Below are positions 1-8,068 of a DNA stretch of 64,000 nt, in pieces (positions within the stretch are counted from its first letter, which is position 1; the number at the start of each line of letters is the position of its first letter). Both the position numbers and the translations under genes were made by a program. The stretch covers positions 186,001 to 250,000 of the forward strand of contig CAWCRN010000027.1 of the NCBI GenBank assembly GCA_963797835.1. The letters are read 5' to 3'. This DNA is from JBDTSW01 sp963797835 (lineage in GTDB: Bacteria; Actinomycetota; Thermoleophilia; Solirubrobacterales; 70-9). The notes under the pieces are model-generated. The model had not been told where the DNA came from and ran no database searches. It was given only the letters and a program-made list of their open reading frames with translations.

Positions 1-7
1 CCGACCC

Positions 8-268
8 TTGGACGATCTCGGCCCTCCGATCGCGTACCTGGCCCTCGAGCCGGGCACGCCCGTGCACGACGCGACCGGCAAGAAGGTCGGCGCCGTGAAT
101 CAGGTGCTGGCCGACTGGCAGGCCGACATCTTCGAGGGCCTGGAGATCGAGGCGGGGCTCCTGCTCGGCCACCACCTGGTCGCCGAGGTGGACCAGATCG
201 AGGGTCTCTACGAGCGCGGCGTGCGCCTCTCGGTCGGGCGCGACGAGCTCAAGCAGGCGGACCCGTAG
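8..268 (+). CDS. PRC-barrel-like small protein (start possibly upstream of window)
   Basis: An 86-residue reading from a TTG at the window edge; the true start may lie to the left. It begins DDLGPPIAYLALEPGTPV and is predicted as small all-beta. It aligns by eye with the protein at 14605-14946: both carry a Y.A.E.GTPV...G..VG.V..V..D...(I)F/LEG/DG.(E/L)E pattern. That pattern resembles PRC-barrel domains, which bind RNA or act as adaptors in ribosome maturation and photosynthetic proteins. No catalytic residues stand out and there is no signal peptide. The function is unknown. The family call rests on the internal paralogue and general PRC-barrel resemblance. Confidence 0.6.
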   Translation: MDDLGPPIAYLALEPGTPVHDATGKKVGAVNQVLADWQADIFEGLEIEAGLLLGHHLVAEVDQIEGLYERGVRLSVGRDELKQADP

Positions 269-298
269 CGGCCTTCCGGCCCGGCGGGGTCACTCAGC

Positions 299-304
299 TA
301 GCCT
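299..304 (+). promoter_or_regulatory. Candidate -10 (TAGCCT) of a leaderless transcript for the DUF2277 gene
   Basis: TAGCCT ends 7 nt before the ATG at 312. This is the TANNNT spacing expected if transcription starts at the start codon. No Shine-Dalgarno sequence is visible. Confidence 0.4.
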
Positions 305-311
305 GCGGGGC

Positions 312-584
312 ATGTGCAGAAACATCCGGACCCTTCACAACTTCGAGCCGCCCGCGACCGAGGAGGAGGCCCACGACGCGGCGCTCCAGTACGTCCGCAA
401 GATCTCCGGGTCGTCGAAGCCCTCGCAGGCCAACGCCGAGGTCTTCGAGCGCGCCGTCGAGGAGGTCGCCGCGGCCACCAGAGCGCTTCTGGACGGGCTC
501 GTGACGAACGCGCCGCCCAAGGACCGCGAGGTCGAGGCCGCGAAGCGGCGGGCCCGCGCCGAGCAGCGGTTCGCGACCGCCTGA
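312..584 (+). CDS. DUF2277 family protein
   Basis: A 90-residue soluble protein beginning MCRNIRTLHNFEPPAT, the hallmark N-terminus of DUF2277. It continues with the family's AALQYVRKISG segment and a basic, charged C-terminal helix (KDREVEAAKRRARAEQR). The family is small, widespread in actinobacteria and proteobacteria, and has no established function. The Cys at position 2 and the Arg/Asn-rich start are typical and could bind metal or nucleic acid, but that is a guess. It is convergent with nadE, with only six bases between the stops. The start is certain because homologues begin at the same MCRNI. Confidence 0.85.
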   Translation: MCRNIRTLHNFEPPATEEEAHDAALQYVRKISGSSKPSQANAEVFERAVEEVAAATRALLDGLVTNAPPKDREVEAAKRRARAEQRFATA

Positions 585-590
585 GGCCAA

Positions 591-2273
591 CTAGCCGCGG
601 TAGCGGTTCGTGATCGGCATCCGCCGGTCGCGGCCGAACGCCCGCGGGGTGATCTTGATCCCCGGCGGGGCCTGGCGGCGCTTGTATTCGGCGCGGTCGA
701 CGAGCGCGATCACCTCGGACACCACGTCCTTCGGGAGCCCCTCGGAAACCATCTGGTCGAGCCCGCGGTCCTGCTCGACGTAGGCCTCGAGGATCCGGTC
801 GAGCAGCTCGTAGGGCGGAAGGGAGTCCTGGTCGCGCTGGTCGGGCCGGAGCTCGGCCGAGGGCGCGCGCTCGAGCACGCTCACGGGCACGAGCGGGGTC
901 CCGGCCTCCGCGTTGCGGTGCCGCACCAGCCGGTATACGAGCGTCTTCGGCACGTCCTTCAGAACCGCGAACCCCCCCGCCATGTCGCCGTAGAGCGTCG
1001 CGTAGCCGACCGACATCTCGCTCTTGTTCCCGGTCGTCAGCACCAGCCAACCGGTCCGGTTCGAGATCGCCATGACCAGATTCCCCCGGATCCGTGCCTG
1101 GATGTTCTCGGCGGCCAGGTCCACGTCGTCGGGCGAGTCGAGCATCTCCGCGTAGGCGTGCATCGCCGGCTCGATCGGGATCTCGACCAGCTCCGCGGCG
1201 AGGTTCTCGGCGATCGCGCGCGCGTCGGCCTGGGTCTCGGCACTGGAGTGAGGCGAGGGCATCACGACGCAGGTGAGGCGCTCGGCCCCGATGGCGTCGG
1301 CGGCGAGAAGCGCGACCAGGGCCGAGTCGATGCCGCCCGAAACCGCCACGACGACGCGCTCGAAGCCGTTCTTGAGGACGTAGTCGCGGAGGCCGAGGAC
1401 CAGGGCCGAGTAGACCTCGGCGTCCTCCGCGAGCAGCTCGGCCGGAGGGGCGGGCGCCGGGCCCTCGCCGGCGCCGCGCTCGAAGCGCGCGAGCACCGGG
1501 GCACCCGGCCCGGACCCCGCCTCGGCCGCGAGGGGCAGCTCCAGCTCGCACAGGACCAGCTCCTCGGCGAACTGCGCGCCGCGCGCCAGCACCTCGCCCT
1601 CGGCCGAGACGACCAGGCTGTGCCCGTCGAAGACCAGCTCGTCCTGACCGCCGACCAGGTTGCAGAGCGCGAACGCCGCGCCGGTCTCCGACGCACGCTC
1701 CGCGAGGAGCCCCTCGCGGAAGGCGCCCTTGCCGCGCTGGTAGGGGGACGCGGAGGCGTTGACGATCAGCCGCGCGCCGGCCAGGGCCTCGACCGAGGCG
1801 GGCGGCCCGGGAAACCAGACGTCCTCGCAGATCGTGAGCCCTACGGAGGCGCCGCCGATCTCGATCAGAGCGGGGGAGTCGCCGGGCTCGAAGTACCGGC
1901 GCTCGTCGAATACCCCGTAGTTGGGGAGCAGGACCTTCCTGTGGATCCCCTGCAGGCGGCCATCGCCGAGCACGGCCAGCGAGTTGTGGATCGCGGCATT
2001 GGGCTCGGCGAAGCCGACGAGGACCGCGATCCCCTTCGCCTCCCGGGCCACCGCGTCGAGGGCCCGCCTTCCCGTCTCGAGGAAATGACGCTTGAGCCAC
2101 AGGTCCTCGGCCGGGTAGCCGCCGATCGTCTGCTCGGGGAAGACCACGAGGTCGGCGCCGGCGTCGCGGGCGCGGGCCATCCACTCGCTGACGAGCGCCG
2201 CGTTGGCGTCGATCGCGCCCACGGTCGTGTTGATCTGGGCCAGCGCGAGGCGCAGCGTGGTGGTGTCCGGCAT
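591..2273 (-). CDS. nadE: Glutamine-dependent NAD+ synthetase
   Basis: This protein of about 560 residues amidates nicotinic acid adenine dinucleotide to NAD+, using glutamine and ATP, in the last step of NAD synthesis in the cytoplasm. The N-terminal carbon-nitrogen hydrolase (glutaminase) domain shows the Glu of VVFPEQTIGGY, the Lys of GIHRKVLLPNYG and the nucleophilic Cys of GLTICEDVWFPG. The C-terminal synthetase domain has the ATP-pyrophosphatase P-loop VAVSGGIDSALVAL and a canonical tail (ITPRAFGRDRRMPITNRYRG). The ATG at 2273 (MPDTTTLRLALAQI) is preferred over in-frame upstream starts. It matches the family N-terminus and has a -10-like GATACT 7 nt upstream. It is divergent from the metalloprotease gene. 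Confidence 0.95.
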   Translation of the reverse strand: MPDTTTLRLALAQINTTVGAIDANAALVSEWMARARDAGADLVVFPEQTIGGYPAEDLWLKRHFLETGRRALDAVAREAKGIAVLVGFAEPNAAIHNSLAVLGDGRLQGIHRKVLLPNYGVFDERRYFEPGDSPALIEIGGASVGLTICEDVWFPGPPASVEALAGARLIVNASASPYQRGKGAFREGLLAERASETGAAFALCNLVGGQDELVFDGHSLVVSAEGEVLARGAQFAEELVLCELELPLAAEAGSGPGAPVLARFERGAGEGPAPAPPAELLAEDAEVYSALVLGLRDYVLKNGFERVVVAVSGGIDSALVALLAADAIGAERLTCVVMPSPHSSAETQADARAIAENLAAELVEIPIEPAMHAYAEMLDSPDDVDLAAENIQARIRGNLVMAISNRTGWLVLTTGNKSEMSVGYATLYGDMAGGFAVLKDVPKTLVYRLVRHRNAEAGTPLVPVSVLERAPSAELRPDQRDQDSLPPYELLDRILEAYVEQDRGLDQMVSEGLPKDVVSEVIALVDRAEYKRRQAPPGIKITPRAFGRDRRMPITNRYRG

Positions 2274-2280
2274 GCCCGGA

Positions 2281-2286
2281 AGTATC
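2281..2286 (-). promoter_or_regulatory. Candidate -10 (GATACT) of a leaderless nadE transcript
   Basis: On the minus strand GATACT lies 7 nt upstream of the nadE ATG at 2273. The same hexamer and spacing recur before dapF. Confidence 0.4.
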
Positions 2287-2331
2287 GCGGGCGCGAAACC
2301 CGGAGCCCTATCGTGGGTTCTAGGTAGGGCC

Positions 2332-3843
2332 GTGATCGCAGCCACCCGCTTCACAATCGTCGCACTCGCGCTCGGCGTCGCCGGGGCGCCCGCCGGCGCG
2401 TACGCACAGGAGGCCGACCCGCCGGGCGCAGGGGAGGGGAGGGCCGAGGCCGTCCTCGCCGAGGCGCAGGAGCTGCTGGCGCCGGGCGATGCCGCGGCGG
2501 AGCCGACCCGGGATCTCACCCTCGTCCTCGCCGAGTTGTCGCAGCTTCAGCGGCGCCTTGACCCCACGGACCGGGCGGAGGCGAACGCGATCCTCGCACG
2601 GCCCGACGACGGTGCGAACGACCGCTACGAGGACGGGTACGAGGTGGACGAGGCGGACGAGTCCCCCTACTGCGACGCCGACTTCTGCGTCCACTGGGTG
2701 GAGGATGGCGAGGACGCCCCGGACCTCACCGACACCGGGGGCGCGCCGGGAGTGCCCGACTTCGTCGAGGACACGCTCGCGAGCGCTCAGGACTCGTTCG
2801 AGGTCGAGAACGGCGACCTCGACTGGGTTGAGCCACTCACCGACGGCACCCGGGGCGGGGGAGGGGCGGGCCTCAGTGACGTCTACCTGCTGGAGACGAA
2901 CGGCGACTACTTCGGCTACGCGTCTCCGGACGAGGGCCAGGCAGGTGAGACCTCGAAGTTCGGCTACATGGTCCTCGACGAGGACTTCGAGGAGTTCACC
3001 GACGACGAACTGACGGCGTCCGAGGCCCTTCAGGCCACCATGGCCCACGAATACAACCACGTGCTCCAGTTCACCTACGACGCCAGGGAGGAGTCGTGGA
3101 TGCTGGAGTCCACCGCGACGTGGATGGAGGAGCAGGTGTATCCGGACATCAACGACTACCTGCGCTACGTCGACGCCTTCGCGGACACCACGACCGTGCC
3201 CCTCACCCGGAACGCCAACGGCGTGAAGATCTACGGCGCGGCGTTGTGGAACCACTACCTCACGGGGCTCGACGGCCCGGATGTGATCCGCGACGCCTGG
3301 GAGGACTCCGACTCGGTGACGCCGCCCAGCCTCTCGGTAGCGGCCTACGACTCGGCGCTCGGCGGGTCCGGCGCCAATCCGTTCGACGACATCGGCGACG
3401 CGTTCGCGGAGTTCGCCGCGGCCAGCGCCGAGTGGCGGGCGCTGCCGGCCCTGTTCCCCGACGCCGCCATGCTGCCGGACGCCCTGCGAAGCGACCGGCT
3501 GAAGCGGGGTGCACGGGCGGCCCGCCTACGCCTCGACCATCTCGCCTACAGGCTGGCGAAGGTGCGCCCGGGCGCGGCCGCGGATGGGCTCGAGCTGAAG
3601 GCGCGGGGACCGGCGGGCGTGCAGTTCGGCCTGGCCCTCGTCGCGCGCACCGGGAGCCCCGCCGGAGGCATGGTTACTTCCAACACGGCGGTCCTGGACG
3701 ACGGCGGCAGCGGCACCGTGGAGCTGCCGGCCGGCGCCTACGACCGCGTTACGGCCGTCATCGCGAACGCCGACGCCGGCGTCACCCCATCGCGCCGCTA
3801 CGTCAGCGACGGCAGCGACTTCAAGCTGAGGCTCGTTCCCTAG
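2332..3843 (+). CDS. Secreted HEYNH zinc metalloprotease-like protein (MXAN_6640-like)
   Basis: A protein of 503 residues from a GTG start. The first 26 residues form a Sec signal peptide (MIAATRFTIVALALGVAGAPAGAYAQ), so the product is exported. An acidic N-terminal region is followed by the zinc-binding HEYNH motif at residues 239-243 and a downstream Glu-rich helix (ESWMLESTATWMEEQVYP) that can supply the third ligand. This arrangement matches the MXAN_6640-type putative metalloproteases. The C-terminal 150 residues look like a beta-rich accessory domain. The substrate is unknown. An in-frame open frame extends upstream into nadE antisense, but the signal peptide fixes the GTG start. Its TAG overlaps the TAG of the convergent GH3 gene in a CTAG palindrome. 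Confidence 0.8.
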   Translation: MIAATRFTIVALALGVAGAPAGAYAQEADPPGAGEGRAEAVLAEAQELLAPGDAAAEPTRDLTLVLAELSQLQRRLDPTDRAEANAILARPDDGANDRYEDGYEVDEADESPYCDADFCVHWVEDGEDAPDLTDTGGAPGVPDFVEDTLASAQDSFEVENGDLDWVEPLTDGTRGGGGAGLSDVYLLETNGDYFGYASPDEGQAGETSKFGYMVLDEDFEEFTDDELTASEALQATMAHEYNHVLQFTYDAREESWMLESTATWMEEQVYPDINDYLRYVDAFADTTTVPLTRNANGVKIYGAALWNHYLTGLDGPDVIRDAWEDSDSVTPPSLSVAAYDSALGGSGANPFDDIGDAFAEFAAASAEWRALPALFPDAAMLPDALRSDRLKRGARAARLRLDHLAYRLAKVRPGAAADGLELKARGPAGVQFGLALVARTGSPAGGMVTSNTAVLDDGGSGTVELPAGAYDRVTAVIANADAGVTPSRRYVSDGSDFKLRLVP

Positions 3844-5021
3844 CCGGCCTGGCCCTCGAACCCCTCGCGCAGCTCGACCACGCGGACGCAGGACTTGCGG
3901 GCCCGGTCGGGATCGATCCGTCCCCGTGCCAGGGCGCGCGCCAGGCCCTCGTGGACATCGGGGGCGGAGGTCCCGGCGAAGAGCAGCAGGTCGACGCCGG
4001 CCTCCGCGGCGCGCTCGGCCGCCTCGTCGGCATCGATCGTGGTCGTGATCGCTCCGGCCTGGAGGTCGTCGGTGATCGACACTCCCGTGAATCCCAGCTC
4101 GCCGCGCAGGAGGCGCTGGGCGACCGCCGGCTCCAGCGACGCGGGGCCCTTTGCGCCGAGCCCTGGGTAGGAGGCGCTCGCGACCATGATCATGGGAATG
4201 TCGTCCGCGATCGCGTCACGGAACGGCGCCAGGTCGTCACGGAGGTCGCGGCGCGACGCATCGATCTCGCTCGGCGAGAGGTCGGTGTTGAGCGGCGAGC
4301 GCCCAAGCCCGGGGAAGTGCTTCGCGGTCGCCAGCACCCGTTCCTGTTCGAGCCCGGTCGCGAAGGCGATGCCGAGGCGCGAGACCTCGTCGGGGTTGTC
4401 CCCGAACGCCCTGAACGCGATCACGGCGTCGGGCCCCGAGGGCACGTCGAGGACCGGGGCGAGGTCGGTATTGATCGCGATCCCACGCAGGAAGTTGCCC
4501 GTCGCCTGTCCCTCCAGCCGCGCGTCGTCGGCGTCGCCGGTACGCCCCAGGTCGTACGGCGAGCGAAGCGGCGGGTCCTCGGGGAAGCGCTTGACCAGGC
4601 CACCCTCCTGGTCGGTCGCGACGATCAGCGGCGGCTGCCCGCCGGCGGCGGCGGCCTGCTGGAGCTTGCGCAGGCCGGCTTCGATCGCCGACTGCTCGAC
4701 GCCAGGGCTGGGGAAGACGATGACGCCGGCGATCTCGCCGGCCCGGGCGCGGCGCAACAGCGGTTCGTCGGGCGTGCCGTCGGTGCGGACCACCAGGCGC
4801 TGGCCGGCGAGGCTGCGCCACGCCGCCGCGTCCGAGCCCTCGCATTCCGCCGGGAGCGAGGCCTCCGGCGTAGCCTCGTCGCCGCCCGCACCCACGACGG
4901 CCCCGAGAACCGCCGCTACCGCCGCGGCCGCGCCCAGGGCCCCGAGACGCCTCCGTCTGATCGCGCGCGCCTGTCGCGCGCGCCCGCGCCGCTGCCGGCG
5001 GTCCGCCGGCGGACCGCTCAA
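3840..5021 (-). CDS. Glycoside hydrolase family 3 protein (beta-N-acetylhexosaminidase-like)
   Basis: A protein of about 393 residues with an N-terminal basic stretch and a hydrophobic segment (LGALGAAAAVAAVLGAVVGAG), so it is probably membrane-anchored or secreted. The GH3 barrel motifs are clear: LIVATDQEGGLVKRF, ATAKHFPGLGRSP (KHF(I)PG signature) and the GVSITDDLQAGAI segment carrying the nucleophile Asp. The NagZ-type KHFPG.G...D.H loop is altered to SPLNTDLSP. Likely substrates are N-acetylglucosaminyl linkages in cell-wall glycans; this is inferred. The only plausible start is a TTG whose bases overlap the TGA stop of the upstream channel gene (TTGA), implying translational coupling. 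Small secreted GH3 proteins with this anchor are common in actinobacteria. Confidence 0.8.
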   Translation of the reverse strand: MSGPPADRRQRRGRARQARAIRRRRLGALGAAAAVAAVLGAVVGAGGDEATPEASLPAECEGSDAAAWRSLAGQRLVVRTDGTPDEPLLRRARAGEIAGVIVFPSPGVEQSAIEAGLRKLQQAAAAGGQPPLIVATDQEGGLVKRFPEDPPLRSPYDLGRTGDADDARLEGQATGNFLRGIAINTDLAPVLDVPSGPDAVIAFRAFGDNPDEVSRLGIAFATGLEQERVLATAKHFPGLGRSPLNTDLSPSEIDASRRDLRDDLAPFRDAIADDIPMIMVASASYPGLGAKGPASLEPAVAQRLLRGELGFTGVSITDDLQAGAITTTIDADEAAERAAEAGVDLLLFAGTSAPDVHEGLARALARGRIDPDRARKSCVRVVELREGFEGQAG

Positions 5022-5776
5022 CGGGGCCGGGGCGTTGCCGCCCGGCTGAGATTGCCCACGATCACCGCGACCACGGTAACGAGGTAGATCTGGCCGACGA
5101 GCTGCTCGGTGATCGCGAACGAGCGTCCGAGGTCGATGGCGGCCGTCAGGTCCCCGTACCCGGTGGTCGTCAGCGTCGTGAAGCTGAAGTAGAGGTAATC
5201 CGAGGTGGTTCCCGTCACCTCGCCGCCGAACAGGGGCTTCGAGCCGAGGTCGTCGATCACCCCGTAGATCAGGGCGAACAGCGAGCCGAGCAGGAGGTAG
5301 ATGCAGAGCACGCCGAACATCGTCTGCACGGTCACGCGGCCCTCCTCCCGGAAGTGGCGGATCAGCCCGTGGACGATGGCGACCGGGGCGAACGCGACCA
5401 GGATGAGGCTGACGATGCGCGCGCCCGCGTCGTCGAGCTCCCCGGTGGCGGCGAATACGATCACGGCCGCGATCGTGACGCCGACGACCACGACGGTGGC
5501 GACGCGCAGCGGGCGGGCGCGCGCCTGCGAGGTCCACATCGCCGCGAGGAACGTGCCGCCGAGAAGCAGGATCGTGACGATGTGGACAAGCTCACCCTCC
5601 GAGGTGGCGAGCTGAAAGATCAGCGAGCTGATGATCAGGATCAGCAGCAGCCCGTACCCGTGCTCGCGCGGGGTCAGGCCCCCCGCCTCAAGCGTCCGCC
5701 TCAGGGATCCGGACTCGGCCACGGCGCGAGCATGGCAGCGCGACCCGACGGGATTTCGCCCCGCTGCGCTCGCCAC
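5018..5776 (-). CDS. Two-pore-domain-like potassium channel family protein
   Basis: A 252-residue integral membrane protein with about six hydrophobic segments: GYGLLLILIISSLIFQLA, the TILLLGGTFLAAMW region, two VV/IV-rich helices, MFGVLCIYLLLGSLFALIYG and a C-terminal IYLVTVVAVIVGNLS. The potassium selectivity filter TTLTTTGYGDLTA lies between the last two helices, as in Ion_trans_2 channels. There is no cytoplasmic RCK domain, so gating is unclear. The start is either GTG 5776 or GTG 5722; the longer form begins 6 nt after the multicopper oxidase stop. Its stop overlaps the TTG start of the GH3 gene. Ion flux (K+) is inferred from the filter only. Confidence 0.85.
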   Translation of the reverse strand: MASAAGRNPVGSRCHARAVAESGSLRRTLEAGGLTPREHGYGLLLILIISSLIFQLATSEGELVHIVTILLLGGTFLAAMWTSQARARPLRVATVVVVGVTIAAVIVFAATGELDDAGARIVSLILVAFAPVAIVHGLIRHFREEGRVTVQTMFGVLCIYLLLGSLFALIYGVIDDLGSKPLFGGEVTGTTSDYLYFSFTTLTTTGYGDLTAAIDLGRSFAITEQLVGQIYLVTVVAVIVGNLSRAATPRPR

Positions 5777-5782
5777 CTCGCC

Positions 5783-7381
5783 CTACGGCGCGGGCGGGAC
5801 GACCTCGAACTGGCTCATCAGCCCGTGGTCCTCGTGGTCGAGCATGTGGCAGTGGACCACGAACTTGCCCAGGTGGTCCGAGAAGTGGCCCGCGACCTCG
5901 ACCTCTTCGAACCCATCGAGGAAGAACGTCTCCTTGAGGCAGCGCTCCCACGGGCGGGGCTGCCCTCCGTTGCGGGAGCGCATGAAGAAGTCGGTGTGGT
6001 GGAGATGGACGAGGTGGGCGACCGAGGTCGCGTTCTTGAGGGTCCAGGTCTCGGTGGTGCCGATCACGGGTGAGTGCTCGACGTACGAGGGGTCGTAGCT
6101 CTCGCCGTTGATGACCCAGCGCAGGCCCTCGATCTCGACTCTCCAGGTCTTCTGGGACTGCTGAGGGGCGTCGTCTACCCAATCAGGAAGCGGCCGTAAC
6201 GCCTCCGGGACACTGGCGGGGTCGGGGCGGCGACGTCCCACGCGGAACTGCATCAGGGGCCCCTCGTAGGCACCCGAGCCGAGGCCATCGTGCGTGCCGG
6301 GGCGGCGTACGCTCAGGAGCTCGACGTCGCGGTGGGGGAAGGCCCCGAAGTCGACGACCAGCTCCACGCGCTCCCCCGGTCCCACCAGCACCTGGGTGCG
6401 CTCCACGGGCCTCGGCATCAGCCCGCTCTCGGTGGCGATCTGGGTCATCGGGGCGCCGTTGGACAGCTTGAGGTTGTAGGAGCGGAAGTTCGACGCGTTG
6501 AGCACGCGCAGCCGGTGGCGGCGTCCGCCGACGCGGTGGTGGGGGAGGTAGGCGCCGTTGACGAGCACGAGATCGCCCGTGACGCCGTCGTCGGGCGGGT
6601 GGGCGAAGCCCCCGAACGGGTTGGTCAGCTGGTTGTTCGAGCGAAACGAGCGGTCCGTGATCATCAGCGGCAGGTCACGCCGGCCCCGCGGCAGGGGCAG
6701 GGCCTCGTCGAATTGGTCGTCGAGGATCCACATCCCGGCGAGGCCCCGCCAGACGTTTCGCGCAGTGTTGTCGAGGCGGTGATCGTGGTACCACTGGAAC
6801 GACGATCGCTCGGGCGCACCGTCCTCGAGCCCCTCGTAGGTGTAGGTGCGCTCGCCGCCCGGGCCGATCAGGAGGTCGTTGCCGGCCTGCTTGGCCGAGA
6901 GGCGCGGCGAGATGTCGCAGTAGAGCGACCTCGGCTGGGCCTCGGTGAGGCCGCCGGGCTGCCCGTCGTGCTCGGAAGCGTTGTGGCCGCCGTGGAGGTG
7001 GACCGTGAGCTCACCGGCCGACGCCGGTAGCCGGTGCCGGAAGGTGACCTCGGTCGTCTCGCCCGCCGGACGGCGGATCGTCGGCCCCGGGAAGGTGCCG
7101 CCATACGTCCACATCTCGGTCGGGCGGCCGGGAAGGATCGACACCTCCGCCTCGTCCATGTCGAGCTGGATCTGGGCAGCCGTGAGCACGTCGGGGACCG
7201 GCAGCCTGGCGCGAAACGGCTCAGGTAAGGCGGCGAGGGTGGGGGAGGGGCCGAACCCGGGCAGCTTGGGCCGTACCGGCAGCGCAAGGGCCGCCGCCCC
7301 GGTGCCGGCCGCAGCGAGAAAGGACCGGCGCCGAAACCGGCGCCGGTCCTCTCCGACTTCTGTCTCGGGTGCAGCCGTGAT
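5783..7381 (-). CDS. Multicopper oxidase, probable Tat-exported (start codon unclear)
   Basis: A laccase/bilirubin-oxidase/CotA-type multicopper oxidase that oxidises phenolics or metals with reduction of O2 to water, outside the membrane. All four copper motifs are present: TVHLHGGHN, FQWYHDHR, AHLVHLHHTDF and the type-1 site VHCHMLDHEDHGLM. The first conventional start is GTG 7189, which would remove the signal. In the same frame upstream is a textbook twin-arginine signal (RRRFRRRSFLAAAGTGAAAL). No ATG, GTG or TTG precedes it. An ATC at 7379-7381, 4 nt after the cupredoxin stop and behind an AGGTAGG, is where a start is expected. A one-base error (ATG to ATC) is the simplest explanation. 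A 13-bp hairpin lies inside the signal coding region. Confidence 0.85.
   Translation of the reverse strand: MTAAPETEVGEDRRRFRRRSFLAAAGTGAAALALPVRPKLPGFGPSPTLAALPEPFRARLPVPDVLTAAQIQLDMDEAEVSILPGRPTEMWTYGGTFPGPTIRRPAGETTEVTFRHRLPASAGELTVHLHGGHNASEHDGQPGGLTEAQPRSLYCDISPRLSAKQAGNDLLIGPGGERTYTYEGLEDGAPERSSFQWYHDHRLDNTARNVWRGLAGMWILDDQFDEALPLPRGRRDLPLMITDRSFRSNNQLTNPFGGFAHPPDDGVTGDLVLVNGAYLPHHRVGGRRHRLRVLNASNFRSYNLKLSNGAPMTQIATESGLMPRPVERTQVLVGPGERVELVVDFGAFPHRDVELLSVRRPGTHDGLGSGAYEGPLMQFRVGRRRPDPASVPEALRPLPDWVDDAPQQSQKTWRVEIEGLRWVINGESYDPSYVEHSPVIGTTETWTLKNATSVAHLVHLHHTDFFMRSRNGGQPRPWERCLKETFFLDGFEEVEVAGHFSDHLGKFVVHCHMLDHEDHGLMSQFEVVPPAP
7321..7350 (-). repeat. Perfect 13-bp inverted repeat with 4-nt loop
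   Basis: Arms at 7321-7333 and 7338-7350 pair perfectly (AGGACCGGCGCCG and its complement). On the coding strand the hairpin is followed by TTTCT, so it could attenuate transcription between the cupredoxin and the oxidase. It also overlaps the twin-arginine codons. Confidence 0.6.
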
Positions 7382-7385
7382 CGAC

Positions 7386-7953
7386 CTACCTGACGACTTG
7401 TACCTCGACCTTGCCCTTCATGTAGGGGTGGACGGCGCAGATGAACCACAGGTTCCCCGGGGTGGCCGTCACCTGCGCGGCTTGTGGTCTCGTCCTGGGT
7501 CTCCGTGACCCAGGTGTCACCGTAGGTGCTCCCCTCGATACCGAGCATCCCAGCCCGCCAGGCCGTTCTCGACGTCGTAGCTCATCGACCTCGAAGTCGT
7601 TCTCGCGGGGGAAAACCCCGTGGGACTTCACGATGTGCTTGCAGACGTCCTTGAACTTGAAGCAGCGCTTGAGCTCGTCGCGCCCCTTCGGCACCTCCGA
7701 TTTCTCGACCAGCGAGAAGGTGTGCGGCCCGATCGCCTGCGGGTTCGTCTTGTTGACGATCTGGAGATCGCTGCCCGGCCAGCACGGTGTCGGGAGCGTC
7801 GAACCTCGGGTGCCCGTTGCCCTTGATCTTGATCGTGGCGTCGAGGCCCTTGGCGACATCGGCGCTTGCGGCGGTTCCCGCCGTCACGACCACGCCTGCG
7901 GCCGCGAGGGCCGCCACCGCACATGCGGCGCGGAGTGTCCTTCTGTGCTTCAT
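7386..7953 (-). pseudogene. Cupredoxin (plastocyanin-like) protein, several frameshifts
   Basis: The ATG at 7953 has a good Shine-Dalgarno (AAAGGA) and encodes a Sec signal peptide (MKHRRTLRAACAVAALAAAG) and mature N-terminus ATIKIKGNGHPRFDAP. The frame then shifts near 7765, again near 7575, and once or twice more before 7450. Pieces in other frames restore a cupredoxin: IVNKTNPQAIGPHTFSLV with the His ligand, and the C-terminal copper site NLWFICAVHPYMKG (Cys, His, Met). It would be a periplasmic/extracytoplasmic electron carrier feeding the adjacent multicopper oxidase. The breaks resemble the single-base shifts elsewhere in the window, so the gene may be intact in the organism. Confidence 0.7.
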
Positions 7954-8068
7954 CTGATTCCTTTCGGCGCCGCGAGACCGCGGCGCGGGACGAGCCCCCC
8001 AATTCCTGCCCACGCGCGCCTGCTCCCCGGCAGGGTCCCTGCACGCTTGGCTCGATCGGCGAGGCAGC

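Noticed and set aside
298..2184. Long open frame overlapping nadE in another minus-strand frame
   Set aside because: Arg/Ala/Gly-rich shadow without motifs; the nadE frame has all catalytic residues.
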